The notes beneath the pieces are model-generated. The model was not told the DNA's origin, did not search any database, and saw nothing but the letters and a program-made list of their open reading frames with translations. Positions 1 through 8,845 of a DNA stretch of 64,000 nucleotides are shown piece by piece (the first letter of the stretch is position 1; every line of letters starts with the position of its first letter). The translations under genes and the position numbers were made by a program. The stretch spans positions 1 through 64,000 of the forward strand of contig NZ_PBYA01000018.1 in assembly GCF_002729955.1 (NCBI RefSeq). The letters run 5' to 3'. This stretch comes from Salinisphaera sp. (lineage in GTDB: Bacteria; Pseudomonadota; Gammaproteobacteria; Nevskiales; Salinisphaeraceae).

Positions 1-4
1 CCGC

Positions 5-38
5 GAAAAACGAAAGGCGGATCATCACGATACCGCCT
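5..38 (-). terminator. Probable terminator of coaD
   Basis: On the minus strand AGGCGG (complement of 33-38) pairs with CCGCCT (complement of 15-20) across a 12-nt loop and is followed by TTCGTTTTT. It lies 15 nt past the coaD stop. The stem is short, so the call is moderate. Confidence 0.5.
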
Positions 39-52
39 GTAGTCGCCGAGCT

Positions 53-547
53 CTAGCCGCCGGTCTTCTCGTGGAGCTTGTCGGCTACAAGGCTGGGCAC
101 CAGGCCGCTGATACGCCCGTCGAGGAAGGCGATCTCGCGGACCAGCGTGGAGGAGATGTGGGCATATTCGGGCGAGGGGGCCAGAAAGATGGTATCCACC
201 TGCGGGGCGAGATGCCGGTTCATCACCGCCATCTGTTTTTCGTATTCGTAGTCGCCCACGCCGCGCACGCCGCGTACCAGCACGCTCACCCCGTGCTTGC
301 GGGCGAAATCGACCACCAGCCCGCTCACCGGCATGACGATCACGTTGTCGACATCGGCCAGCACCTGCTTGGCCAGTTCGACGCGTTCCTGGTGGTCGAA
401 GATCGATTTCTTGCTGGCGTTGCTGGCCACCGCCACGATCAGCTCGTCGAACATCCCCGCCGCGCGTCGAATGACGTCGGCATGGCCGTTGGTGATCGGG
501 TCGAAGGTGCCGGTATAAGCCGCACGGATGTTGGGTGCGCTACTCAT
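53..547 (-). CDS. coaD: Phosphopantetheine adenylyltransferase
   Basis: This is the penultimate enzyme of coenzyme A synthesis: it transfers AMP from ATP to 4'-phosphopantetheine to give dephospho-CoA in the cytosol. The 164-residue protein has the family's usual length. It shows the nucleotidyltransferase signature TGTFDPITNGH (residues 12-22, with the T/HxGH-type ATP site), the RGVRG loop (92-96) and the ISSTLVRE motif (131-138). The ATG start at 547 has a GGAG about 12 nt upstream. It is the last gene of the minus-strand block in the window and lies about 110 nt downstream of rsmD, the common gammaproteobacterial pairing. A hairpin with a T-run follows. The assignment is firm. Confidence 0.97.
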   Translation of the reverse strand: MSSAPNIRAAYTGTFDPITNGHADVIRRAAGMFDELIVAVASNASKKSIFDHQERVELAKQVLADVDNVIVMPVSGLVVDFARKHGVSVLVRGVRGVGDYEYEKQMAVMNRHLAPQVDTIFLAPSPEYAHISSTLVREIAFLDGRISGLVPSLVADKLHEKTGG

Positions 548-656
548 CTGTCGCTCGCTCCGCGGTGTTCCTGGCCCCGATTATGTTGCGCTGACCGCAC
601 GTGATTCTCCTCGGCGTTTCTCGCGGGCGTGCGCGTGCGCGCAGCGCGAGCGTGGA

Positions 657-1286
657 TTACGAAATCAATGATGCGCGGTCATCTTCGCCGGCAGGGCGCG
701 GCTGTGCAAGGCAGTAGCCGACCTCGCCGGCCCGCTTGGCGCGGCGGATGGCCACGCGCTCGGCAAGCAGTGCCTGAATGGCATCGCTGTCCTGGGCCGG
801 GTATTCGACATAGATCTGGGCATGGCCGGGCAGCGCGGCCAGCACCCGATCCAGGGCCGGGCCGTGCAGTTCGGCAGCAAACGGCGGATCGATGAACACG
901 ATATCCGGGGCCGGCGGCGACAGGGTCAGGGCGAGCGCGTCGCCTTGCACCAGCGTGGCACGGGCGCCGGCGACCAGCGTATCGAGCGCGGCCCGCAGCG
1001 AGGCGATGGCCTGGCGATCGCGTTCGACGAACTGTACGTGAGCGGCCCCGCGCGACAGTGCTTCCAGACCGAGCGCGCCGGTGCCGGCGAACAGATCCAG
1101 ACAGCGCGCCCCCTCGATACGCGGGGCGAGCCAGTTGAACAGCGTCTCGCGTACGCGATCCGGCGTGGGGCGCAGGCCTTCGGCCACGGCGACGGGCAGA
1201 CGACGCCCGCGCCATGCGCCGCCGATGATACGAATCGAACGGCCCGGCGCCTGGCTGCTGCCGCGTCTGGGTGCTTTGCGCGCCAC
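657..1286 (-). CDS. rsmD: 16S rRNA (guanine(966)-N(2))-methyltransferase
   Basis: RsmD methylates N2 of G966 in 16S rRNA during 30S assembly, using S-adenosylmethionine. The protein shows the family opening IRIIGGAWRGRRLPV, the SAM-binding loop DLFAGTGALGLEALSRGA and the catalytic FIDPPF motif. The open frame continues upstream to 1508, but that extra part lies inside tldD and is arginine/serine-rich junk. I therefore place the start at GTG 1286, giving MARKAPRRGSS and about 209 residues, close to the usual 190-200. No convincing ribosome-binding site decides between this and nearby starts. It follows tldD by 25 nt and precedes coaD. Confidence 0.93.
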   Translation of the reverse strand: MARKAPRRGSSQAPGRSIRIIGGAWRGRRLPVAVAEGLRPTPDRVRETLFNWLAPRIEGARCLDLFAGTGALGLEALSRGAAHVQFVERDRQAIASLRAALDTLVAGARATLVQGDALALTLSPPAPDIVFIDPPFAAELHGPALDRVLAALPGHAQIYVEYPAQDSDAIQALLAERVAIRRAKRAGEVGYCLAQPRPAGEDDRASLIS

Positions 1287-1311
1287 GCTCAGGCGCAGGC
1301 CGGCCGCGCGT

Positions 1312-2778
1312 TCACCCCTGCTGGGTGCCGCCAACGGTGATCGCATCCACCTTGAGCGTGGGCTGGCCCACGCCCACCGGCACGCTCTGGCCGTTCTTGC
1401 CGCAGACGCCGATGCCTTCGTCGAGGGCGAGGTCGTTGCCGACCATGGAGATGCGTTCGAGCACCTGCGGGCCGTTGCCGATGAGCGTGGCGCCCTTGAT
1501 CGGCGCACCGACCTTGCCGTTTTCGATGCGATAGGCCTCGTCGGCCGAGAACACGAAGTTGCCGGAGGTGATATCCACCGAGCCGCCGGAGAAATTCACC
1601 GCATAGATGCCGTGGTCGACCGAGGCGATGATGTCTTCAGGCACGCTGTGACCGGCGCGCATATAGGTATTGGTCATGCGCGGCATGATAGTATGCGCAT
1701 AGGATTCGCGGCGGGCGTTGCCGGTGGGCGCCATGCCCATCAGGCGGGCATTGTGCTTGTCCTGCATATAGCCCACGAGACGGCCGTTTTCGATCAGCGT
1801 ATTACAGGCCGCGAGGCTGCCCTCGTCGTCGATGGCCAGCGAGCCGCGGCGCCCGTCGAGCGTGCCGTCATCGACGATCGTGCACAGATCCGAGGCCACC
1901 TTCTCGCCGATACGGTTGGAGTAGTTCGACGAGCCACGGCGGTTGAAGTCGCCTTCCAGGCCGTGGCCCACGGCTTCGTGCAGCAGCACGCCCGGCCAGC
2001 CGGCGCCGAGCACCACCGGCAGGCTGCCGGCCGGCGCGGCTTCGGCGTGCAGGCGTACCAGCGCGCGGCGCACGGCCTCGCGGGCATAGCCGGCCACGCG
2101 ATCGGCGCCGTCGCCGGTCGCCGCGCCGAAATAGTCGTAGCCCATGCGGGCCCCGCCGCCGGCGCTGGCGGATTCCCGTACGCCGTTTTCCTCGACCTGT
2201 ACCGACACGTTCACTCGCACCAGCGGGCGTACGTCGCCGGCCAGCGTGCCGTCGGAGGCGGCCACCAGCATGGTGTCGGAAGAACCGGCCAGCGATACCG
2301 TCACCCGCACCACGCGATCATCCGCATCGCGGGCGATCTTGTCGGCATGGTGCAGCAGCGCCACCTTGGCGTCGGCATCGAGGGTGCCGGCCGGGTCGAT
2401 CGGCGCATAGCGCGTCGCCGCGCCGCTGTCGCGCCGGCTCAGCGCGTTCGCGCTGGCGGTCTTGCCGTCGCGGGCGATGGCGGCGGCGACCTTCGATGCC
2501 TGGGCCAGGGCCGGAAACGCCAGCTCGTCGGCATAGGCAAAGCCGGTCTGTTCGCCGGCCAGCGCGCGCACGCCGATGCCCTGCGACGTGGAAGCGCCGG
2601 CACTGCGTACCACGCCGTCCTCGAGCAGCCAGGATTCGTTGCGCAGAATCTGGAAATACAGGTCGGCATAGTCCACGCCCGGCGCCATCAGCCCGCCGAG
2701 GGCGGCCTGTAGCTGGCCCGCGTCGATGCCGGCCCGGCCGAGCAGGGTATCGGAAGCGATATCGATAGCGTTTTTCAT
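1312..2778 (-). CDS. tldD: Metalloprotease TldD
   Basis: TldD is the catalytic zinc subunit of the TldD/TldE protease, known for trimming modified peptides such as microcin B17 and for CcdA turnover. The zinc motif HEAVGH is at about residue 267, followed by [12 protein letters not shown]. The conserved C-terminal Cys segment GVCGKNGQ, which holds the third ligand, is near residue 460. The protein has about 488 residues, the usual size. ATG 2778 is preferred over the overlapping GTG at 2781. TldE (PmbA), the partner, is not in the window. The gene sits between the nitrilase/quinone reductase genes and rsmD on the same strand. Confidence 0.96.
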   Translation of the reverse strand: MKNAIDIASDTLLGRAGIDAGQLQAALGGLMAPGVDYADLYFQILRNESWLLEDGVVRSAGASTSQGIGVRALAGEQTGFAYADELAFPALAQASKVAAAIARDGKTASANALSRRDSGAATRYAPIDPAGTLDADAKVALLHHADKIARDADDRVVRVTVSLAGSSDTMLVAASDGTLAGDVRPLVRVNVSVQVEENGVRESASAGGGARMGYDYFGAATGDGADRVAGYAREAVRRALVRLHAEAAPAGSLPVVLGAGWPGVLLHEAVGHGLEGDFNRRGSSNYSNRIGEKVASDLCTIVDDGTLDGRRGSLAIDDEGSLAACNTLIENGRLVGYMQDKHNARLMGMAPTGNARRESYAHTIMPRMTNTYMRAGHSVPEDIIASVDHGIYAVNFSGGSVDITSGNFVFSADEAYRIENGKVGAPIKGATLIGNGPQVLERISMVGNDLALDEGIGVCGKNGQSVPVGVGQPTLKVDAITVGGTQQG

Positions 2779-2827
2779 CACGTCACATTAACACCGCGCG
2801 GCGCGTCATTGGGCCGCCACGGCGTGC

Positions 2828-3802
2828 TCAAAGGGTGAGAATCGTCGAGCCCGTGGTTTCACGGTTGGCCAGCGCGCGATGGGCGTCGGCGGCGTCTTCC
2901 AGGGCAAAACGCTGGCCGATGTTGATCCGCACATCGCCGGATTCGAGCACGGCAAAGAAATCGGCGCACATCATTTCGAAGCGCTCGCGGGTGTCGGCAT
3001 AGCCGCCCAGGCTGGGGCGGGTGACGAACAGCGAGCCGCCCTTGTTGAGTTCGGCCAGATTCACGCCTTCGACGGGCCCGGAGGCATTGCCGAAGCTCAC
3101 CATCAGGCCGCGCTTGGCCAAACAGGCCAGCGAGTCCTTCCAGGTGTCTTTACCCACGGAGTCGTAGACCACCGGCACCATCGCGCCGTCGGTGAGTTCG
3201 CGTACCCGTTCGGGCACCGATTCGCGGGTGTAGTCGATGGTCATCCAGGCGCCGTTGCGTTGGGCGATGCCGGCCTTGTCCTCGTTGGAGACCGTGCCGA
3301 TCACGTGCGTGCCCAGCGCATGCGCCCACTGGCAGGCAATCGAACCCACGCCGCCGGCCGCGGCATGGAACAGGATGGTATCGCCTTCGCCGATGGCATA
3401 GGTCTGGTGCAGCAGGTACTGCGCCGTCAGGCCCTTGAGCATGCCGGCGGCCGCGGTGTCGAAATCGATGCCCTCGGGCAGGGCGATCGCCTTGTCGGCG
3501 TCCATGGTGATGAATTCGGCGTATGCGCCGAGCGGGCCCTGGGCATAGGCCACCCGATCGCCCTCGGCAAAATCCTCGACGCCGTCACCTACGGCATCGA
3601 CCACGCCGGCACCTTCGGTGCCCAGCCCGCTTGGCGGCTGCGACGGGTAAAGCCCGCTGCGTACGTAGATATCGATGAAGTTCAGGCCGACCGCACGGTT
3701 GGCGATCCGGATTTCGCCGGGGCCGGGCGCGCGCGGCTCGACATCGACGAGTTCGAGAACTTCGGGGCCGCCGGTTTGGGTGAACTGGATCTGACGAGCC
3801 AT
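2828..3802 (-). CDS. NADPH:quinone reductase, zeta-crystallin type (MDR family)
   Basis: This 324-residue protein is a zinc-independent medium-chain dehydrogenase/reductase of the QOR type, which reduces quinones with NADPH in the cytosol. The N-terminal GroES-like domain includes VGLNFIDIYVRSGLYP and GTEGAGVV (61-68). The Rossmann fold carries AAAGGVGS (147-154). The zinc-ligand cysteines of alcohol dehydrogenases are absent, as in QOR. AGGAGCG lies just upstream of the ATG at 3802. It is about 55 nt downstream of the nitrilase gene and about 50 nt upstream of tldD, so it may share their transcript. The substrate cannot be told from sequence. Confidence 0.93.
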   Translation of the reverse strand: MARQIQFTQTGGPEVLELVDVEPRAPGPGEIRIANRAVGLNFIDIYVRSGLYPSQPPSGLGTEGAGVVDAVGDGVEDFAEGDRVAYAQGPLGAYAEFITMDADKAIALPEGIDFDTAAAGMLKGLTAQYLLHQTYAIGEGDTILFHAAAGGVGSIACQWAHALGTHVIGTVSNEDKAGIAQRNGAWMTIDYTRESVPERVRELTDGAMVPVVYDSVGKDTWKDSLACLAKRGLMVSFGNASGPVEGVNLAELNKGGSLFVTRPSLGGYADTRERFEMMCADFFAVLESGDVRINIGQRFALEDAADAHRALANRETTGSTILTL

Positions 3803-3856
3803 GGCACGCTCCTTTGAAAACAGCGCAGTAAATCAATGCGCTATTTCTAGCAGCCT

Positions 3857-4705
3857 CTAGAACAGACGTCGATGCGACAGACAGGGAAAGCCTTCGCGCA
3901 GGCTGGCGATACGGGCCCGATCGATGGGGGCGATGATCACTTCGTTGGCGTCGCTGCCGGCTTCGGCCTTGATCTGGCCCCAGGGGTCGACGATCACGCT
4001 GTGTCCGAAGGTGCGGCGCCCGCTGGCATGATGTCCGGCCTGATTGGGTGCCACCATGGTGACCAGGTTTTCGATGGCGCGCGCCCGGGTCAGCACATGC
4101 CAGTGCGCGCTGCCGGTGGTATGGGTGAACGCCGACGGCGCCACCACGATTTCCGCACCGTCGGCGGCCATCGCGCGATAGAGCTCGGGGAAGCGCAGGT
4201 CGTAGCACACGCTCAGGCCGAGTCGGCCGATCGGCGTATCCACCACGTGCGGCGTGGGCGGGCCGGCCACGAAGGTGGCGGATTCGCGATACGACTCGGG
4301 CGAATCCGGTACACCCACGTCGAACAGGTGGATCTTGTCGTAGCGGGCCACGCGTTCGCCGCTGTCGGCATACACCGGACAGGTGGGGTAGACGCGGTCG
4401 GCCTCGTCGCTTGCCAGCGGGATCGTGCCGCCCACGATCCACAGCCCGTATTTACGTGCCGCCTCGGCCAGAAAATCCTGAATGGGCGTATGGCCGTTGC
4501 CGGCGCCGTCCGCCTCGGCCACGCCGAGCTTGTCGGTTTCGTGTGCGCCCATCAGGGCGAAATTCTCCGGCAATACGGCCAGCCGGGCGCCGCGGCGGGC
4601 GGCATCGGCGAGCAGGCCGTCGGCACAGGCCAGATTGGGCGCGACTTCGCCGCGCGAGTTCATCTGGATGGCGGCAATACGGGGCAGGTCGGAATCGGCG
4701 GTCAT
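3857..4705 (-). CDS. Carbon-nitrogen hydrolase, Nit1/Nit2-like (deaminated glutathione amidase type)
   Basis: This 282-residue enzyme belongs to the nitrilase superfamily. The catalytic triad is visible: Glu47 in VLPENF, Lys124 in RYDKIHLFDV and Cys167 in LSVCYDLRFPELYR. The DKIHLFDV and CYDLRFPELYR motifs match the Nit1/Nit2 branch, whose members hydrolyse deaminated glutathione or omega-amides; that role is inferred from the family. The gene lies between yhdP and the quinone reductase. A nitrilase-family gene between yhdP and tldD is a recurrent gammaproteobacterial arrangement. The ATG at 4705 starts about 20 nt after the yhdP stop. Confidence 0.93.
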   Translation of the reverse strand: MTADSDLPRIAAIQMNSRGEVAPNLACADGLLADAARRGARLAVLPENFALMGAHETDKLGVAEADGAGNGHTPIQDFLAEAARKYGLWIVGGTIPLASDEADRVYPTCPVYADSGERVARYDKIHLFDVGVPDSPESYRESATFVAGPPTPHVVDTPIGRLGLSVCYDLRFPELYRAMAADGAEIVVAPSAFTHTTGSAHWHVLTRARAIENLVTMVAPNQAGHHASGRRTFGHSVIVDPWGQIKAEAGSDANEVIIAPIDRARIASLREGFPCLSHRRLF

Positions 4706-4724
4706 GGCGGCTTCTTCGGTCGGG

Positions 4725-7700
4725 CTATTCTTCGGCGCTGGGCTGCTCGATGCGCGGGTTGTCCCAGCTGCCTTTCAGGGTATACGCGATGCTCGAGAAT
4801 TTCTTGATCGGTTTCTTGAACAGCTCCTGCATGGCGAATACCGCCGCGCCCACCAGCGGGCCGCCCAGCACGGTACTGGCCACGGTTACGCCGCTGCCCA
4901 CCTTGGGCACGATGGTCACGCGTTCGTCGTAGTCGCGTGCGGCCAGGCCGATGCGCCCGCTCATGCGAATCTGGGAGGACGGCGTGTCGATACGCACATT
5001 GTCGCTGTAGGCGTCGCCGTTTTCGATTCTGAAATTCGCGCGTACCTTGTCGAAGGCCAGGCCCTCGTCGACCACGTCGCGAAAATCCAGGCGCAGCCGG
5101 CGCGGCAGCACGTAGAGGTTCACCAACCCCAGCACCCGCGCTGCGCCCGGCTCCACCGCGGTGAAGGTGCCGTTATCGAGGGCGAGTTCCACGTGGCCGT
5201 CGAGCGCGCGCAGATCGAGTCCGGCCGGATTCGGGGCGATGTGCAGGCGGGCATGCAGGCGGGTGGACTCGGCGTTCACGCTGGCCGGGTAGCCAAGCGT
5301 GCGCAGCAGCCCGGCCATGCCGGCGCCTTCGAAGCGGGTCTGGGCGCTGGCCTCGGTCTGGCCGTTCTGGTGAACCCAGCGGCCGGTGGCCCAGCCGGCC
5401 ATGGCCCCGTTCTTGAGCTGAAAGCGATCGAGCTGCCAGCCGTCGGGCTGGGCACGGGCCATGACCTCGGCCTGGCCGAAGTCGGTGTCGTCCACTTCGA
5501 AATTGGCCACGAACACATCGAGATGGGGCAGGTCGGCCGGGTCGATGTCCTGCCAGATGATCGGGCTGGTATCGACGGGTTCGGTGGCCGGTTCGCTCGG
5601 TCGTGTCCTGAGCGCAAGCCGAGCGAGATTGCCGGCGATATTGATATTGCCGCCCGTGGGCTGGGTCCAGGTGACCTGGCCTTGGGTATCCGGGCCTTCG
5701 AAATCGATCCGCCAGCCCGGGCGTGCGTTCATCGTCTGCGCCCGCAGGTGGGTGTTCTGGAAGTAGCGGTTGTCGAAGGCCAGTGCGCCCACTTTCATGT
5801 CGCCGCCAATGAAATCCAGCGCCGGCGCGCTGCTGCCCGATTCGGCTGCGGCGCGGGTCGCGGCCTCGACCTGATCGCTTACCACCGTGAACCAGCCCAG
5901 CCCGTCGACGTGATCGGCCTGCCCGCCGATCCAGATGCCGTCCTGATCGGGCGGGGTGAGGCTGCGGTCGTTAAGCAGTGCCTGAATACGGGTGACCGCG
6001 CCGTCGCGCAGGCGCAGGGTAGTATCGACGCGGCCGTCGTAGCCGACGTGTACGCGGCTGGCATCGCCGGCCACCGTGATCGCCAGCGGCGCGGCCCGAT
6101 CGGCCGGCTTGTTCAGTGGCTCGGGCAGATCGAGCGCGAGACCGCGCAGGTCGCTCTTCAGGTCGATATCCGAAACCTGGCCGTTGCGTGCCACCTCGAA
6201 GGCGACGCTGAAATCGCTTGCGCCGCGGCCGTAGCGCAGCCAGGACTCCGGCAGATAATGGGCCACGGCGGCACCGTCCTGTGGCAGCTGTAGCCGGGCC
6301 CGGCTGACGATACGCTGGCGCTGGCCGGCCACGGGCACCACGTCGGCGTTCAGGGCCACGCCGAGCAGATTGCCCTGAAGTCCGCGCGCGCTCAGCCCGC
6401 GTTCGTCGTCGAAGTGCAGGGTGCCGGTAATGTCGGTGATCGGGCCCGGCAGGGCTGCCGTACGCAGGGTGGCGCCGCGGCCGACCACATCGCCGGCCAC
6501 GCTCGGCTCGCCCAGTTCGGACTTGAGCGGTATGCGCAGATCGAGCGACAGATCCGCGGGGCCGGTCACCTTGAGCGCGTCGACGATCTTCGCGAAGCGA
6601 TCGCGCAGCGGCGAGCGCACCAGAAATGCCAGCATCTTCTCGGCCCGGGCGTTGCGTGCCTTGCCGTCGAGCACGAGCACCGGCTCGCGCACGTTTTCCA
6701 CGCGCCCGGTCGCCGGGCCGAGGTCCACGTCCAGCATGCGCGCGGCAGCCACGTCCACGCGCAGGTCGTCGCCGTCGAGCACGAGCTTGCCGCGCGCGGC
6801 CTGCAGCGGCGGCCAGTCCTCCTTGTAGGTCACGTCGACGTCGTGGCCGGTGAGCTCCAGATGAAAGCGTTCGTCGCCGCGTGGCTTTGCGAACGGGAAC
6901 CGGTCCATGGGGCCGCGTACGTCGAGTGTGGCGTTATCGAGCGTGCCGGCGGTAATGGCCTTGGGCAGCCAGTCCCGCAGCTTTTCGTTGGGCAGGTCGT
7001 CGGCCTGGGGAATGCGTGCCAGCAGACGTGCGACCTGCGGCGCGCTCGCGCTTGCATGCAGGTCCACGACCGGCGCCTGGCCCGGGCGCAGCTGAATACG
7101 GCCGCTGCTGGTGAGCCGGGCCTCGGCGCTGGCGAGTTCGAGCCTGCGGGCATCGATCTGCCAGCCGCCCTCGTGGCGCTGCCAGGCGATTTCGCCGTCC
7201 ACATCGTCCACCGCCAGCTCGCCGCGCAGATAGCGGCGGGCGCTGAGCGTGCCGCCGGCGTTGTTGAACTTCAGGATGTGGTTGTCGCCCTGCTGGTAAT
7301 AGCTGCCCGCCAGCGGGCCGGCCGTGATCGCCGGGTCGTCTATCGAGAGGTCTTTGAAATCCACGGCCAGCTGCATCGGCGTATCCGCACCGACGGTCAG
7401 GGCCAGATCGTCGACCCGGGCATCGAGGGTGGTATCGGCAAGACGCTCGATACGCAGCCTGGCCAGGCGCGTGGCAATGGCGACCGGCACATGGCGGGCG
7501 TCGATACGCAGGCGCGGCTCGTCGACGTCGATCGCCCCGGTCAGGGTAAAGCGATCGAGCCCGGGCGCGTCGCCGTCGAAGGCGGTCATCGCCAGGCGAA
7601 TATCGTCGCCGCCGGCATCGGCCTCGGCTGGCGGGTCGATGCCGGCGGCCTCGAAGGTGGCCGACAGCGCCGGCAGCAAGTCGGCGTCCGTGGCCGTGTC

Positions 7701-8552
7701 GGCAATCGCTGCCAGGTCGATCTGGGCCTCGGCGTTGATCAGCTGCCCCTGCTGCCAACGCCCGTCGACGGTTGCCGCCAGGCGCCCGCCGGTAAGCCGC
7801 TCGCGCAGCGCGGGCTCGATAAGCCGGGTGCTGCGCGCGAGCGCGGGCGTATCCAGGCCCTCTACGCTGAATTCGAACTCGGCCGTGTCGACGGTGGGCA
7901 GGCGTCCGGCGAAACGGGCCTGGCCCTGGGCGTGCTCGAGCCAGTTCAGGCCGTCGAGGTTGAACTGCAGGCCGTAGCCGCCGTTCTCGCCGCGTGCGAT
8001 ATGCGCATCCAGGCGTTCGATACGACCGCGCCCGTCAGGCAGGCGCTCGTCGAGCAGGGTGATGTCGGCATCGCTGATCGTAGCCGAACGCAGCATGGCC
8101 ATGCGTTCGTTGACCGTATCCCAGTCCAGGGGCGCGTCGCCCGGTCGCGACCAGTGCGCCAGCCGCGGGCGGCCGTCGTCGCCGCGGCGCAGCGTGAGCG
8201 TGGGATGCTCGAGCGTCAGCCCGTCCGGCAGGCGTTTGCCGTTGACGAGATCGGTAAAGGAGAAATGCAGGCCCAGACTGTCGAGCGTGACCGCCGGCTG
8301 ATCGAAGCCGTGACGGGTCACGCGCACGTCGGCCAGCTCCAGCAGGGGGCCGTTCCATTGCCAGCGCAGTTCGATGGCCTGGATATCGATATCGGCGTCG
8401 ATACGCCGGCCGATGCGCTCGGCCAGCGCTTCGCGATAGCCGGGCACGAGATGATCGATCAGGCGTACGCCGCCGACCAGCAGGCCGGCAAGGATCACGA
8501 CGCTGGCCAGGGTGATGACGAGCGCGCGTTTGAGCAGCGTCGTACTAGCCAT
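4725..8552 (-). CDS. yhdP: YhdP family AsmA-like intermembrane lipid transport protein
   Basis: This is a very long protein (about 1275 residues from the chosen start) of the AsmA-like clan. Known members are anchored in the inner membrane and bridge the periplasm to carry phospholipid outward. One N-terminal membrane segment is visible (about residues 8-30), followed by long beta-rich repeats. The conserved C-terminal block around VGSGVTVASTVLGGPLVGAA and the ending SWDNPRIEQ are typical of YhdP. The frame is open to 8597, but ATG 8552 puts MASTTLLKR directly before the membrane helix, as in homologs. No strong ribosome-binding site is visible. It lies downstream of rng with a 290-nt gap. 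Confidence 0.93.
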   Translation of the reverse strand: MASTTLLKRALVITLASVVILAGLLVGGVRLIDHLVPGYREALAERIGRRIDADIDIQAIELRWQWNGPLLELADVRVTRHGFDQPAVTLDSLGLHFSFTDLVNGKRLPDGLTLEHPTLTLRRGDDGRPRLAHWSRPGDAPLDWDTVNERMAMLRSATISDADITLLDERLPDGRGRIERLDAHIARGENGGYGLQFNLDGLNWLEHAQGQARFAGRLPTVDTAEFEFSVEGLDTPALARSTRLIEPALRERLTGGRLAATVDGRWQQGQLINAEAQIDLAAIADTATDADLLPALSATFEAAGIDPPAEADAGGDDIRLAMTAFDGDAPGLDRFTLTGAIDVDEPRLRIDARHVPVAIATRLARLRIERLADTTLDARVDDLALTVGADTPMQLAVDFKDLSIDDPAITAGPLAGSYYQQGDNHILKFNNAGGTLSARRYLRGELAVDDVDGEIAWQRHEGGWQIDARRLELASAEARLTSSGRIQLRPGQAPVVDLHASASAPQVARLLARIPQADDLPNEKLRDWLPKAITAGTLDNATLDVRGPMDRFPFAKPRGDERFHLELTGHDVDVTYKEDWPPLQAARGKLVLDGDDLRVDVAAARMLDVDLGPATGRVENVREPVLVLDGKARNARAEKMLAFLVRSPLRDRFAKIVDALKVTGPADLSLDLRIPLKSELGEPSVAGDVVGRGATLRTAALPGPITDITGTLHFDDERGLSARGLQGNLLGVALNADVVPVAGQRQRIVSRARLQLPQDGAAVAHYLPESWLRYGRGASDFSVAFEVARNGQVSDIDLKSDLRGLALDLPEPLNKPADRAAPLAITVAGDASRVHVGYDGRVDTTLRLRDGAVTRIQALLNDRSLTPPDQDGIWIGGQADHVDGLGWFTVVSDQVEAATRAAAESGSSAPALDFIGGDMKVGALAFDNRYFQNTHLRAQTMNARPGWRIDFEGPDTQGQVTWTQPTGGNINIAGNLARLALRTRPSEPATEPVDTSPIIWQDIDPADLPHLDVFVANFEVDDTDFGQAEVMARAQPDGWQLDRFQLKNGAMAGWATGRWVHQNGQTEASAQTRFEGAGMAGLLRTLGYPASVNAESTRLHARLHIAPNPAGLDLRALDGHVELALDNGTFTAVEPGAARVLGLVNLYVLPRRLRLDFRDVVDEGLAFDKVRANFRIENGDAYSDNVRIDTPSSQIRMSGRIGLAARDYDERVTIVPKVGSGVTVASTVLGGPLVGAAVFAMQELFKKPIKKFSSIAYTLKGSWDNPRIEQPSAEE

Positions 8553-8845
8553 GCGCGTTGGTCGAGCGCCGGGTCGACAGGGGCTGAGCGTGGCCACGAT
8601 ACAAACGCGGCACGAACGGCCGGCGTGACGAAATGTTGGCGGAGCGCTTAGCGGGCATGAATGTGTCGGGCGGCGATCGGGCGGCAGCGTTGGTGTTTCG
8701 ACATGCCCGCGCGGTTGGGGTTCGCGAAGAATTGTCGGTTACGCCGCGGCCTGGGCCGGGCTGTCGCCGCGCAGGGTTGTCGCCCACGTCGCGAGCCGCC
8801 TGCGGCAAGGCCGGGGCGTTCGCAGGCGTGGCAGCGCCTCACAGC

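Noticed and set aside
1081-2712. Long plus-strand frame opposite tldD
   Set aside because: It is the antisense shadow of a firm gene in GC-rich DNA; His/Arg/Gly-rich with no domain. The same holds for plus-strand frames at 6414-8651 and 8933-10498.
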